This document shows, piece by piece, positions 22,911 to 36,094 of a stretch of DNA of 64,000 nt. Origin of the DNA: Taxillus chinensis. Its lineage: Eukaryota > Streptophyta > Magnoliopsida > Santalales > Loranthaceae. Within the stretch, counting starts at the first letter, position 1, and each line of letters begins with the position of its first letter. The notes under the pieces were generated by a model. The model made no database searches and was not told the origin of the DNA. It worked only from the letters and a program-made list of their open reading frames with translations. The translations under genes and the position numbers were made by a program. The stretch spans positions 7,796,062 to 7,860,061 of the forward strand of contig CM042085.1 of assembly GCA_023512835.1 (NCBI GenBank). The letters are read 5' to 3'.

Positions 22911-25500
22911 CGGTTGGGGGTTCATAAACGATTACATTCGCTCACCATTTCCCACTGCATCTCTCAGCTGTCTCGACTCTCAATTACTGCATTCATGGAG
23001 TATAATATTACCGACATCTACTGTGCCTTTCCCTTTTCATTAAGAGAGCTTATGTGAATTGATCTTTCACGCCCTTCCACAATCCACAGCAGTTTAACTT
23101 AATTAAGAGCCCACACAATAATAAACTAATTAATGTGCATCTAAACGGTGCTGGTGCATGTGGAAATTGGCTCATATTCCCTCTGCCTATGATCCACCTG
23201 TGTAGGTAGCCGTCTAAAAACTTTTATAAATAAAAATTTTGAAGCAGTTTATCAAAGTTGATTAATCATCAAAGACTTTAGTTTCTATTTGTTTTTTCTT
23301 CCCGTATGATAAATGTGTAATTGTAAAACAAAAACACAGTGCACAAAATCTATGAGAGATAGAGAGATCAAAAGTAATAAAATCTAATTATAATAATTTT
23401 TTCATTTTCCCATGAATATAAGCAAATCGATGAATCACGTTAAATCTTAGTATTTTTGTGTGTATGATGACTAGATCTTAACAATGCAAGATATATCATT
23501 TGTTACTTCTTCGTATGTATATCAAATCATTCATCATTTTATTTAAACTTTTTTAAAATAAAAAAATACCCAAGTAATTAATTTCAGTAGATTTATGAAT
23601 TTGTCAGAGCTTTATTTGTTTTTTTATTTTGTACTTATTTGCTTGCTTATCCTTTTGCTTTTGTTAATCCTTAAGACCTTTAATTTTTCCACAAATATAA
23701 CTATAATAATTTATTTTGATAATTATATGGTTATGTTTCATGAGAAAATACAAGTTTAAATCAAACATTGCTAAAAGAATTCTTATCCCTTAGAGATATT
23801 TTCAATGCAAAAGGATAGATGAGTTATTATTTTTTTGTTTTAAAAATCTTCATAGTGGCACATAAAATTAAAAAGACTATAGACAATTAATAGACGTAAG
23901 TAACTAAGACATTATTTCTAAATAAATAAAGGCTTTGTATAATGATTATTGAGTTTAAAAAAATTAGAAACATTAGGCTTATGTATTGAGCCTTCAATCC
24001 TTCTGTTACAATTCCTCTTGTTGAACACAATCATGCCACAAAAACTCCTCTTATGCATTTTTTCTAGTTCTCTATGTAGTGGACCATTCCAACCCCTCAT
24101 ATTTCAATTTTTAGTTCACAAACACCCAAAATGTGCTAATATAACGCAAAACAAACACTCAAATATAATTAAATTCTGATCATAGCACAATATATATCAA
24201 AATATATCAATTTTTAGTATTCTGCACCAAAAACTCACCCAAATTCTTAATTCTCAAATATTTTTCAATCTAATTAATTGTTTGACACGAAACTACCACA
24301 AAAATGATAGGATTATCACTCATAACATCTGGGCCCTCAATTTCATCATTTTACAAAAAAATTCAAAACCACAATATTCTTGGGTTCTAGGTAATCCTAT
24401 ATATTTTTCATAGTTCATGCAATTATAATCTAATTTTACAGTCTAAAGAGGAAACAATTTTGAATAACGGATCACTCAAAGACTCCATGAACAACTCTTC
24501 CAATCTCTGCATATGTTTTATTTTATTTTCTTCTTCTTTTAATAAACCAATAATAATATATTTCATTCTAAATTGCCAAAAAAATCGTTTAATTCACCAA
24601 AAATTATATTTTGGGATTCCAAATTTTAAATTGGACTCAAACACAATAAAAACGCTTGTATCAATGATCACATCATCATTCAAATATTGTTATCCTCAAA
24701 TAATGACAAACTTACAAGATCCCTCAAATACAAGTCCTTACATGAGATGTTTTCGTATGTTGTTGTATTGCTTCTATGCAACCACTACTTTGTTCTCTCA
24801 CACTGGTCTCATGATATGATTTGTAAGGAAGTTTAGAATAACTTTAAAGAGCTAAATAAGAAAATTATTACAATGCAATGTATAAACTCTCTACAAGAGA
24901 GAATAAAATATCCAACTTCATCTCGAAAAGTAATTCCAAAATAAAATGAAAAGTTATTTGCATCTACTAACTTCCATGACATCATTCACGAAAGTAAAAG
25001 TACACACAAGCAAAAAGAAGTAATGAAAAATCTTACTATTATTAGGAATCATTGAAGAATATATTTGAAAACATATCCATGACATTGTGGCATCAACTTG
25101 AATCCATTAAAGGGGCCGCTCAATGACTTTATCATTTTTGTATATATTAACATTATTTGAACACACTATTACATAAAAGCAAAAAGATATGCTTTCGTCT
25201 TAAGTATTTAACGATACTTTTGCAGTTTCTATCATCGTTCTTTTTTTGATAAAAAATTATGCTTTTAAAAATATCATTATTTTGATTTGATAAAATTTAA
25301 AAAAATATAATATATATAATTAAATGTTTTTGCAATTAGGATTATTCAACCTCCACAAAATATAAATTAAAATAATAATTTTTCAATTATTACCCTAGGC
25401 TATTAAGCATCAATTCAATTTCAAGCTTGATTACACCTCAGTAAAGTGACCAATTTTAGGCCAATATTTTGAAAAAAAAAATTACAATGCAATGAAGCAT
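22911..25500. other. Intergenic, AT-rich; nothing recognised
   Basis: About 2.6 kb without a recognisable gene. Frames up to 119 codons (for example 24460-24816, plus) have the residue composition of random AT-rich DNA and no motif I know. Confidence 0.4.
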
Positions 25501-25559
25501 GTACAATGAAAACTTTTCTCTGCATAAACTAACCTAGTGTAAAAGAGGAACGACAAGAC

Positions 25560-26151
25560 AGATCTTTGGCACATACAACTTCAATATCGCCTTTGACAAT
25601 GGCATCATTGACATTTTCATGCCACCAGCTTCTCCTACCCACCCTTGGTCCCAACTGATGACAACATCGATAAGTGGCGAAAAATTGAACCCAAATAATT
25701 AAAACCCTTAAATCTCAATTCCACAATTCCACTTTTGGAATTCTCTCCACCATGTGATTCTTCATCACATTCATCGTCTATTATTGACATCTCAGGGCTT
25801 GATGGGGGAGCCTTTTCATATTGAAACTTCTCAGTGCATCTATGGTCCATGGAAGAGAGATGAGCGTAAGGGGCTTGATATGTGCAGTTGGAGCTGTTGG
25901 GTTCTCATATTCCGTACCTTATCATTCGGAGCTGTTGCAGGCCTATAATGGAGTACAGAACTGCAATTTCAAATGCTAAATTAGTGACATATATAGTACA
26001 TATATCTTTTCCATCAAATTATTAGTTCCAGTTTATATAAAAATCCCATGCTGGGGTGGGTAGGGAGAACCAAATTACTTACCTGAGAGCCATAACTTCA
26101 ATAGGACCCTGCAATTTTGCAGTACCCCCTAAGTGTCTGTAGTGGAAAATC
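25560..26151 (-). pseudogene. Unassigned exon-like fragments
   Basis: On the minus strand, 26150-26083 is an open 68-base segment (IFHYRHLGGTAKLQGPIEV, then MAL) between an AG acceptor and a GTAAGT donor. 25942-25918 continues in phase (RPATAPNDK) with an AG and a GTACGG donor. A further open frame (25850-25635) contains SIIDDECDEESHG. Splice phases agree between the first two pieces. I do not recognise the protein. It is either the remains of one gene or a mixture of captured exons. Confidence 0.35.
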
Positions 26152-26419
26152 TGCAATTAACAAAAACAGAACTCAAACAGTACTGTTGAATATATTTACA
26201 ACAAACAGATCAACAACACATCAAAATTTATATTAAGGTCAATCAGTTCACAAACCATTTTCCTATTAGATTCTAGCAAAGAAGCATTAGATATACACTT
26301 CTGTTAAGGACTAGAAAGATGCTTCACCTTTTTTCCTTTTTTATATTTTTATTTTTTGTGTATTTGTGGAGGCGATGGAATATAGAGGTGCATTTAAACT
26401 GATAATTTTTCACCTTTAC

Positions 26420-26563
26420 CTGGTATTCTTTTTCATGCTCATCCAGATTCATGGAAAGCACCTTAGCTTTCTTCTTCAGATCAGCAGCTCCATCTTCAGC
26501 CTTTTCTATTGCAAAAGCTTTGTCCTCTACAGACCTCTTTAGATAATCAATACTGCCTGCTAT
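26420..26563 (-). pseudogene. Isolated SMC2-like (condensin) coiled-coil exon
   Basis: A 144-base, phase-0 segment bounded by TTCAG and GTAAAG encodes 48 residues including SVEDKAFAIEKAEDGAADLK and MNLDEHEKEYQ. This matches the coiled-coil region before the hinge of plant SMC2, an ATPase of condensin that compacts mitotic chromosomes. A real SMC2 is about 1,170 residues in many exons. No neighbouring SMC2 exons (Walker A, hinge, signature motif) are visible on either side, so this is an orphan exon, not a gene. Its frame and splice sites are intact, suggesting it is fairly young or neutral. Confidence 0.6.
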
Positions 26564-27423
26564 CTGAATGACGAAGAAAAAGCAGGCAGAATGTAAATGG
26601 TCTGAAACCAACTTCATCATGTATTGTGCCCAGCCCAGGACTAATTAAGCTTCAAAGGCTTAAATTATATAAACCTTTGAGCTACCTCAAGTACAAGAAA
26701 TTTAAGATTTTTTTTTTTGCACTCTCAAGACTTTCGAAACTGCCATAAAATCTCTAAATATTTAGGTTTAAGTAGGATTATATCCAAACTCACTTCCAAG
26801 AGTATAACTGTTCATACTCATACAAGAGAGATTTATATGACACTGCACTTTTATTAGTTATAAAGTTTAAGCATTGGTACGACACATTGATTTACATTGC
26901 AGACGAAGGTGACTTCATCCTCTATGTAATCCTCTATGTAACGTGACTCATGATTAAATATATATGTAGCATGCAATAGTTTCATATACTTTCATTTAAT
27001 TTATTTTTGGTCTTTTATTTAATTTTTTTTACTTGTCTAATGTCAACATAAATTTTTATACGTATGATACGCATAATTTAATTATGTTCCACAATTAGGC
27101 CGTAGGCATAGAACCGTACAAGTACTAGAATAATACAGGTTATTTGCATTGTTCTTATGTGACTTCAAACACACGATTGCAGGTAGCTCTGTCAAACATT
27201 CACATCAATTGGCAATTGCAACAGAACAGAATAGAATAGAATATTATATATGTTTTTGGATGACATTTTTAAATTTATACGATACGACTGTCAAGCTTCT
27301 CTTATCTTTCTATCCCTCTGTTCTCTTCTGTTAGCGCTCCTTTCCAATTTCCATCAATACACACCCATCGAATTAATTAACAACGAGGGAGGAGCAGAGA
27401 CCGAGAGTGAAGACTCAGCATCG
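26564..27423. other. Upstream region of the aquaporin gene
   Basis: AT-rich, with no gene seen before the start codon at 27424. The likely 5' UTR (about 27320-27423) is less AT-rich. ATATTATATATG at about 27240-27251 could be a TATA region. No clear cis-element is supported. Confidence 0.35.
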
Positions 27424-28041
27424 ATGGCGGCGGTGAAAGAAGTGGAGGCGGCGACGTCGGAACAGGGGGCGTTCTCGGCGAAGGACTATCACGATCCGCC
27501 GCCGGCGCCGCTGGTGGACGCGGAGGAGCTCACCAAGTGGTCCCTCTACAGAGCCTTAATCGCCGAGTTCGTCGCCACTCTCCTCTTCCTCTACATCACC
27601 ATCCTCACGGTCATCGGCTACAACAGCCAGACCGACCAGCTCAGGAACGGCCAACTGTGCGGCGGCGTCGGCGTCCTCGGCATCGCATGGGCCTTCGGCG
27701 GCATGATCTTCATCCTTGTCTACTGTACCGCCGGCATCTCCGGTAAGCTACCCCGGCCCGTTTATTCCCCGATTATTTCGCCTACGTACGTTGTTTTGTT
27801 TTGTTTTTTTTTTTTTTTTGTGCTGTGATATCATCGATCGAACACCGCAATATTATTGTTTGCGACAAACAAAATTTTAAGGCAACGCAAATTGATTTTA
27901 CCTCCAACTAACTTTGTTTCGTTTTAGTCAATCCTTAATTAGCATTTGCTTACACAAAAACTCATCCGTACGTGTATATGTGACGTAAAGTATATATAAG
28001 ATCTGATAATACACGTACATATACATATGTGTTGTTATAAC

Positions 28042-28083
<42 letters not shown>

Positions 28084-29473
28084 TGCTGGTGTGATGCATA
28101 CAGGGGGGCACATAAATCCGGCGGTGACGTTCGGGCTGTTTTTGGCGCGGAAGTTGTCGCTGATAAGGGCGGTGATGTACATGGTGGCACAGTGTTTGGG
28201 TGCCATCTGCGGCGTGGGGCTGGTGAAGGGCTTCCAGAAGGCTCATTACAACAGGTACGGGGGTGGGGCCAATGTGGTGGCCCACGGATACACCATCGGC
28301 GTAGGATTGGCCGCGGAGATCATCGGGACGTTCGTTCTGGTCTACACCGTGTTCTCCGCCACTGATCCCAAGAGGAGCGCACGGGACTCCCATGTGCCCG
28401 TGAGTACCCTATCACAACCCCCCTCCCTCCCCATACTCTATTACTATTACGATATATATTGCGCGCATGTCTTTTTCTTTCTGCTATTATCTGTCCAAGT
28501 TTATGATAATATGGGTAATAAGTGATTGTGGACAAAAGTTAATGTAGCCATGTAGGGGTATCAAATTATTGCGGAGAAAAGTTGATTAGTCACAACAAAT
28601 GATAGAACTGAATCTACATATATATTTCATATTTCATTGTTTTTTTTTCTTAATATTCACGGGTACGTCTTACTGGATTGAGGGTAGCTGTTATTATCAA
28701 AAAATAAAAATAAAAAAAAATAAAATCCATGGATCCTATTAAAGTTTTGCCATAAAACATTGTAGAGGCTTGAATTGACCTCGAACCAACTTGCTTTGGG
28801 ATGAGATGCGTTGGTGGTGGGTCACTATCTTTTGTTAGCAGTTTTTCAAAAGTTAGATAGTAGTCAATCAATTGTTTGCGTCTGATTTTCTGTCTTTATC
28901 CGCTATCAAATTGGGTCACTATTGGTCACTAGCTAGTAGCTAATACCATAATATTTTGGTATTTAAAAAAAACTTAATATTAATTGTGAGCAATATGGGG
29001 AAAAAGAGTTTTTTAAAAATTATTTATTTATTTATTTATATATTTGGTATAGTATACACAAATAATTGATGAGAATGAATTGATTACGTTAATGGAAAAT
29101 AGGTGTTGGCTCCGCTTCCGATTGGGTTTGCGGTGTTCATGGTACACCTGGCGACAATTCCTATAACCGGGACGGGTATCAATCCGGCGAGGAGTTTCGG
29201 AGCCGCCGTCATCTACGGTTCAGACAAGGCCTGGGACGATCATGTAATATATATATTTTAATTAACTACATGCATATGAACTAATTAACTAACGCAAATC
29301 AACTGATGTGATGATTAAACATTTGTAATGTTTTATGTGTTGGCATATATATGCAGTGGATATTCTGGGTGGGTCCGTTCGTGGGAGCTGCTATTGCGGC
29401 GTTTTACCACCAATTCATCCTGAGAGCTGCGGCCATCAAAGCCCTTGGATCCTTCAGAAGCAACCCCTCCTAA
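27424..29473 (+). CDS. Plasma membrane aquaporin, PIP2 type (290 aa, 4 exons)
   Basis: Exons 27424-27742, 28104-28399, 29103-29243 and 29357-29473 join in frame to 290 codons plus TAA; all introns are GT-AG. The protein has six membrane segments and both NPA motifs ([13 protein letters not shown] 111-113; [13 protein letters not shown] 232-234). The aromatic/arginine filter Phe91, His220, Thr229, Arg235 is that of water-selective PIPs. Gating residues are present: loop D His203, Leu207, and phosphorylatable Ser125 (ARKLS) and Ser284 (GSFRSNPS). Loop A Cys79 is typical for PIPs. The N-terminus is short with [14 protein letters not shown] and an acidic DAE that may serve ER export. The C-terminus is of the PIP2 subgroup, not PIP1. 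The role is water (possibly H2O2 or CO2) flux across the plasma membrane as tetramers. A long TG tract lies in intron 1. Confidence 0.96.
28042..28090 (+). repeat. TG microsatellite directly before the intron 1 acceptor of the aquaporin
   Basis: About 19 consecutive TG units, then TGGTGCTGGTGTGATGCATACAG, with exon 2 starting at 28104. The tract takes the place of most of the usual pyrimidine-rich stretch before the 3' splice site. Confidence 0.85.
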
Positions 29474-32361
29474 TTAAATGTTGGACGGATGAGATTCGCT
29501 CTACATATATAATTCACGGGTTATGAATATGAAACAGCGTACGTACGTCATGCGCATGCAATTCCAATCCCTTTGTCTTTCCAGTTGAATAAACAAAGCA
29601 GGACCCTAGCTATCCTGCATGCATCTTCCACTTACGTGTCTTCGTGCATTGCTTTCTCCTGGTTTGCTTCCAAACAGCTATATATATATATATATGCTTA
29701 GAGGCTTTGAAGAACTATATATATATATATATAATATTGTACATAACATTTTCTCTGTGATGTGATGCAACTCTGGAGGGTAGATTATGCGCATAACCCA
29801 GTACTCTGTGTTTTTATTTTTGTTTATGTATTTGTACAATATATTATTGTATATAGCACGTGTGTTCAAGTTCGGTAGTAATTTGTTTTTTCTTTTCTTT
29901 TTCTTCTTCTTCGTTACTGATTTTCATTTATACCATCGCAGCGCATTTTCTCCTGGCCGGGAATATTTGTGTTTCCCGACAATATTTTATCTTTGGACAG
30001 TATATTTGATTCCTCAGCATAGAAAATTTTAATATTTGTCTAAGTACCATTTTGTGACTGTTTGGAGGAACCTTTTTAATATTCCTCGAGCGGGTTGATA
30101 CCTCGTTCACCAACTGAAGCAGCAGCTTACCACTTCCACGACTGCAATATATATATAATAGGAGATTTGGATGGCTTTGTTCGAATTGATGAGGTTTACT
30201 ACTCTCATTATGGGACGCGTTGGATTTTAGGAATCAGGTAGTAAACGCAGTCCGCAGCATATATAGTATATCAAAATTATATGCAAAATATTAAAATTAT
30301 CCTATTTTGATATATAGTTTTTTAAAAAAAATTATAAAATTAAGTCAATAATTATGTAGTTTTGTTCTATTTTTGTGTACCGTACGTGGGATTAATGCAG
30401 GAATTTTTTATTGGATTTTATAATTTTCATTACTAAACCGGTTCATTTAATATTGGTGCAAAAAATTTATTTATTTAAAATTGCACGTGTTGAATTGCTG
30501 CGGAGGAGTGCAAAGGCATTTGAATTGACAAAACTATAACTTAAGCTACATGTTATTTGTGTCTTATATATATATTTGGAAAGGTGATTTAAAGATGTTA
30601 TAAATCTAAGGAGCAAACATGTACTTGCTGGTCTTTGAGTTAATTAGGCGATCTTTAATTTCCAACTATGACAACTCCGGAGTGATAAAAGCGTGCAGCC
30701 TCCAATGCTCCTAAGAGTGGATTTTTGGGGTCTTTGTCTTCCATCATTGTCGTTGTTTAATGGGGCTGACTGGCCAACAAAGATAATATCATTAATCATG
30801 CTAATAGAAACTGAAGTCAACAAGTGAAAACAAGGAGGCAATTATGATTATCATAGAAGGATAAAAAGTAGTGTTGGAAAATTGCAAAAGGAATCATTGA
30901 CTTTTGAAATTCCTATAATTATTTCAAATTAAAACTAATTGTCCAATAATGAGGGATATCGGTGCTAAAACAAGTATCTACACCATCAAATGAGGGATAT
31001 TAGTCCTAATTCATGTCACTATTCATATACACAGTAATTAGTTTTAAGACTAATTTATATGATTATTAAAACTATATAAGTTTTGACTTTTCCTGGTGTA
31101 AAATTCTATTTGCAAAAGTAACATGAATTACTCGGATGAAGAAGAAAAACAGTGACCAACTGTAATTTTCCGTGACACCAAGTTAAATGGAAAACAACAA
31201 TAATTAACTTGTTTTGTGGGTGGACAAAAACACACCAACAATAATTTATCTAATATTTGTTTTGCTTTTATGTTTTCACAACAGGCCCACGAATGATATC
31301 ATATACATGGGCCTTGGAGGAAATGAGTTTCCTCACACGTATGGTCACTATCTTTTCATGGGGCCATTCGGCCTATTGGTTTGGACATGGATTACATGGA
31401 GGGCCATTCGTAGGATGAACCATGAAAGAGTGGGGATATATGATCACGCTTCAAAATCATGTTTTTTTTAAATGTTAGTTGAATTAATATATGTCTAGGG
31501 TTTAGTTTTTTATTTTTAAATTATAATTTCGTTATATTATATTAAGTTTTTTAAATAATGTTTTGAAATAGGGGTTTCGTGTTTTGTTTTTAGGTATTTA
31601 GTACTCAAAATTCAGTAATTAATAGATTTGATGTATATACTTTTAGGGGGAAACATAACCAAATTCAGTTTTAATTAGTCATATTAATCCAACAATGTAA
31701 TTAGATTAAACAATGTAATTATTTTAAAAGAAATTTTATTAGCTTTATATTAGTATAACCACTAATTAATAATTAAATTCAATCCTCCCTTATTCGTTAA
31801 TAAATATGAACCCACAACCAAATTTTACAATGTCAAAATGAGTTTATATTTTCATGTTCAGTATAATCTTTTAGGACAATAAATAACTGAACTCATTTTA
31901 AAATTTGTGAATTAGGCCTATATTAATTAAGATTACTAATTAATAAATATTAATTAGGTCTAGCTCATCGATCGATCGATAAATATGAGATAGACAAATC
32001 TTTATTTATAATATTTTAATTTTAAAACACTATACTTGTATAATATTACAAATTTATAATGTGGTTTATGATATAATAAGGTAAACTTTAATTAATATTA
32101 CAAAGCTTGTTGTCAACGCCTATGCTTTCAACCAGGTCATTTTCTTCTCCGGCTATGGTCAAGATGGCCTTGCTTGATTTAAAAGCATAACACAAAATGA
32201 GAAAGATAAAAAAAAAAAACAAAAAAGGTAGTAAACCATTTAAACGCATAAATAACTTGAATTAATTGAGTTTGTGACAATTTTTGTCGCCTTAATTTTG
32301 ACCCATCAATAACAGCATCGAGCAGGTTACAAACCATTTTCAAGATGGTTTTTATTTATGT
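29474..32361. other. Downstream of the aquaporin; no gene recognised
   Basis: The likely 3' UTR extends over the first few hundred bases. TA tracts lie at about 29681-29696 and 29716-29733. An 85-codon frame at 31214-31468 (+) contains GPFGLLVWTWITWRAIRRM, a possible membrane helix, but I know no family for it. The rest is AT-rich. Confidence 0.35.
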
Positions 32362-32520
32362 TCTTGAATTGGATATGCAGTTCTCGGTCGCTTGCCTATC
32401 CATATAGCTATTGTGCTCCTCTTGTGTCTTGAACCGAAGACGACATGTTTTGCATTGTCTTCGAAGATCAACATATAAAGCCTTTATGGCATATTCATGA
32501 TGTATCTTAAGAATATCTGG
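32362..32520 (-). pseudogene. Pcf11-like (PCFS) zinc-finger fragment
   Basis: On the minus strand an open stretch reads AIKALYVDLRRQCKTCRLRF then KTQEEHNSYMDRQATE. Plant Pcf11-similar proteins, which act in mRNA 3'-end processing, have ALYxDLPRQCxTCGLRF followed by QEEHSxHMDWH. The two cysteines and the first histidine are kept. The later zinc-ligand histidines are Tyr and Gln here. No CID domain or other exons are nearby. It is a decayed fragment beside a Copia relic. Confidence 0.6.
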
Positions 32521-32679
32521 AATAAACCCAATGCTAATAGTTTTCTAAAATATGAAACACTTTGTTTGTGATAATTTTTTTCATTTAAAGTAAAAAAAGT
32601 TTCTTAGTAGATACCTATTCATTGGCTTGTATTGTATTTGAGATCAACCCTTTAACCATGAGAGAAATAATTGTTGGTG

Positions 32680-34250
32680 TGAGATGTTAAAATAGATAAA
32701 TTGTAGTAATATATTTTTAATGTAAAATTCTCATTTTTAAGGATCAACCTTAATTTCAGCCATAGATAATATATTGCTTAGAATAGCTACTTCTCTCTAT
32801 ATCACTATATTATTGTATGAAATTCTAAAAACAAAAAGTGAGAAACAAAGAAACGTATCATTTCAATATGGTATTAGAGCAAGGTCTTTAAGACCTCTCA
32901 ACCCATCTTGTGGCCAGGAAAATTTAAATTGCTTGAAAGTTAAAATTCATGGTGAAATTTAATGATTATACTAAACTTCTCAACCCTTAGAACAAATCTT
33001 TTATTACAAACCTGATAACTAAATTAACTAAAACCTATACTAAATCCCAAACATTACCAACCCTACCACCAACTAATTCTACAATTGTTCCAATCAACAT
33101 CAAGTTGGATGGCTCCAATTATGCCTTATGGTCATGTATATCTTTGGAAAAGACAAGTTTGAATACATCAATGGAGACTCTCCTAAGCCCTCAAAAACCA
33201 ATCCATGTTTTAGGAAATGACAAACTGAAAATGACATTGGGACCAGAGTACCCCAGTTAAAACCATTCCCTAAGATTGAGCAAGTCTATGCTCATGTCCA
33301 ATAATTAAGAAGATGTCAAAAAAATGATAATGACAGCAGATGTAGATAATGCCCCTAGAGTAGTTATAACATCCAAAGGAATCGGGGCAAGCTACCATTA
33401 TACACCATTGAAAATAGGAGTTTTGTCCCAAAGCCACGGAAAGCCAAGTGTCATGGGGTTATCATGTGAGCATGAATAAAAGTGCAATTCCTTTTGCTTT
33501 AATACATTCAGATGTGAGGGGGTCTTCCCTAGTAACTACATATTGGTTTGTAATTTTTGTTGATAATTGCACTCGAATGACATGGTTTTACGTATTAAAA
33601 CACAAAGCTAAATTATTTGATGTTTTCAAATCTTTTCATATAATGGTTTAGACACATTTTTATGCTAAGTTTTAGATTCAAAAAATATGTTAATTGATAA
33701 TTTCAAATGCTTTTTCATAGAGTTTTTCCATGAGACCTCCTATTTTGAAATTCTCGTAGCAAAATGATATTGTTAAAATGAAGAACCAACATATCTTAGA
33801 AATTACACGTGTTTATTGATCGGTATATATTTTTCAAGTCACTAGAAAGATGATGTCTCTATAATCATGCATTTTACTAAACTATATGCATACGTAAGTC
33901 CTAGCCTTTCAAACTCCATTATATGTCCTTTCTAATCATGTGCCATTACCTACTATTTTTATTATTCCTTCTTATTCACCTTCATAAGAATTAACGAACT
34001 AAGCTGTATCCATGCATTCTCCAATGCTTATTCTTGGGGTATGGCTTACATCAAAAAGAGTATCTGATGCTTCAATCCTACCTCCAAACAGACGATGTTA
34101 CTTTTCTAGAGCCTGACACCTTCTTTCCATCGCCACCATCCAATTCCAACCTTCAAGGGGAGCTCCAATATGAAGACTAGAATTGGTTGGCACTGAACTA
34201 GGTGTTGAAAGGATGGGTGGCACTTGATAGGGCATTGAAAATCTAACACA
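32680..34250 (+). mobile_element. Degenerate Ty1/Copia retrotransposon relic
   Basis: A tRNA-Met-type primer binding site, TGGTATTAGAGC, lies at 32869-32880; an AT-rich stretch before it (from about 32680) may be the 5' LTR. The gag start is marked by IKLDGSNYALWS near 33100. An integrase piece (IHSDVRGSS, FVDNCTRMTWFYVLKHK) is at 33490-33610, KNQHILEITRV at about 33785-33815, and LQTDDVTFLEPDTFF near 34085-34130. Most of the protease, the reverse transcriptase and RNase H are missing. Many stops and shifts make it inactive. Confidence 0.7.
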
Positions 34251-35972
34251 TATAAATGATGGAAATGACATGATTGAGTACACGTTGAAAATCTATATTA
34301 AACTTATATATATATATTATTTCTTATAGCCTAACAATCCGTCGGATATAACAAAGAAATCCATTCCTTAATGGTAATAATATATACATCCTATTTCATA
34401 TCCCATATTTACCTCATTCATTTAATAATTCTATATTTACCCAAATTCATTCCAGCGTACGAACGAATCATATGAATTCGCAGCAATAATTTGGAGTATT
34501 GGAAAAGGGTGGATGTTGGTCATGCGTGGACGAGTAAGTCATTGATGTGGTTTGCTTTGCTGGGCCGTGAAGCTACGAAACCGATGAGCACGACATCTTA
34601 CACATAATTGCCAAATTATTCATACGTGTGATCGTAAATTTTGGCTTCTGTTTGCAGTTTACCAACTACTGTATACGAGTTTAACCTGCTAATTACCTGT
34701 GGGTCCTTTGAATTAACATAACACAACCAACCTATTAATGTCCAATCTGTCCGGATTAATCGCGTCGTCATATTTTTTTTTTAAATTTTTTTATCACATT
34801 GACATTTATTTCATATACTTAAGTCCCCACTAGTCTCTTTGCCGAAGCAATCGAGTAGATAACGCATGATGCCCCAGACCCACGTTACGTGCCCGGTGCC
34901 CCAACACCTCTCCATCAATCACTAATTTCTGCCTCGAGCCTGTAGTTTATATATATACTCTTTTCACTTTTTTTTCAACCCTTCGGTTTATAAAACTATT
35001 TGTATGCAAATAATTTTTATGCTTTCAATGTAGTGCAAATCAAGTAAAATGTACGAAGATTTTCATATTTTAGATGTTTATCTTGGTTAAAATGACTTTA
35101 AATGTCCTTATTTAATTTTCATATACCGGAATGTGTCTTTAAATAAAAACTAACTATTATGATAACTCTACCACAATAAAAGAAACTAAAACAGAAGAAA
35201 CACAAAAAAATGTACCAAAAAAGACAATTTGTTGTTGTATTCCAACTATAATTTTAAATTTATATTAACAATGTTCATCCATAGTTAAAACAATATTTGT
35301 TATTTTAAAAAAAAAATAGTTTCCAACAATAAGATCGAAAATCCGAATTAAACAAGTCTAATGTGTTAAAATAAATGTATAAGTAAATATAAATATTTAA
35401 GGTTATTAATGAAGATACGAATTTATAGGTACTGCCGAGACATGTTGATTACTCTCAAATAATACAAGTTCGTTTGAACTACGAGCCTAGTTGTTGAAAT
35501 GTTTATCATCTCATTTATTATTAATGTTTCATATATAATAACATTTTCGTCTTCAACTAATTTACAAAAAACAAAATATGTTAGAATAATCAATTTTTGG
35601 GAAAACAAAATGCGGTGGTCATGCCTTCGGATTTGAAAACAGTTGGAAATGTTGATTGTGAGGGTCAATAGGGAAGCTTCCATGCTATCAAAAACAATTG
35701 AAAATGTTAACTATTTTAGTGCATCTGTCTGTGGCATGTTTTCGGAATAGTCACATGTATTGGCAGCTGTGTGTGTCATGTTTTCGGATGTTCCAATGTT
35801 GCAATATCAGTGGGGGTAATATTTCATGCTTGGTCTGATGTCCGTATGTTCTGCTTTAAGTTTTAACACCATTTAGCTTTATCCTCAAAACTAAAATAAT
35901 AGTATACTGTCATCATCATTCATTGCCAGGATTCAGGTTCAAGCAACATGCTTATCTGAAGCCTGAAAGCCT
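34251..35972. other. Intergenic, AT-rich; nothing recognised
   Basis: No gene or clear repeat is identified. The last part includes the promoter of the small membrane protein gene. Confidence 0.35.
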
Positions 35973-35980
35973 TATAAAAA
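35973..35980 (+). promoter_or_regulatory. TATA box of the small membrane protein gene
   Basis: TATAAAAA lies 115 bases before the start codon at 36095. A start site near 36005 would give a 5' UTR of about 90 bases. No intron is needed. Confidence 0.5.
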
Positions 35981-36094
35981 CCCAACTCAAGACAACCCGA
36001 AAAGGTCAAAACAATCCCAAGCTCAAAAACTGCAATTGCTTTCTCTCCTAGTTCCAACCCAAAGATCATCATAATTAATAGCTAACCAGACAAC

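Noticed and set aside
24460..24819. 119-codon plus-strand frame
   Set aside because: Composition fits random AT-rich DNA and no motif was found.
28027..28525. Frames beginning with long Cys-Val repeats
   Set aside because: Produced by translating the TG tract in aquaporin intron 1; only the part from 28104 is exon.
31214..31471. 85-codon frame with a Trp-rich hydrophobic segment
   Set aside because: Not recognised, no flanking support, first codons in AT-rich random sequence; left as an unassigned frame.
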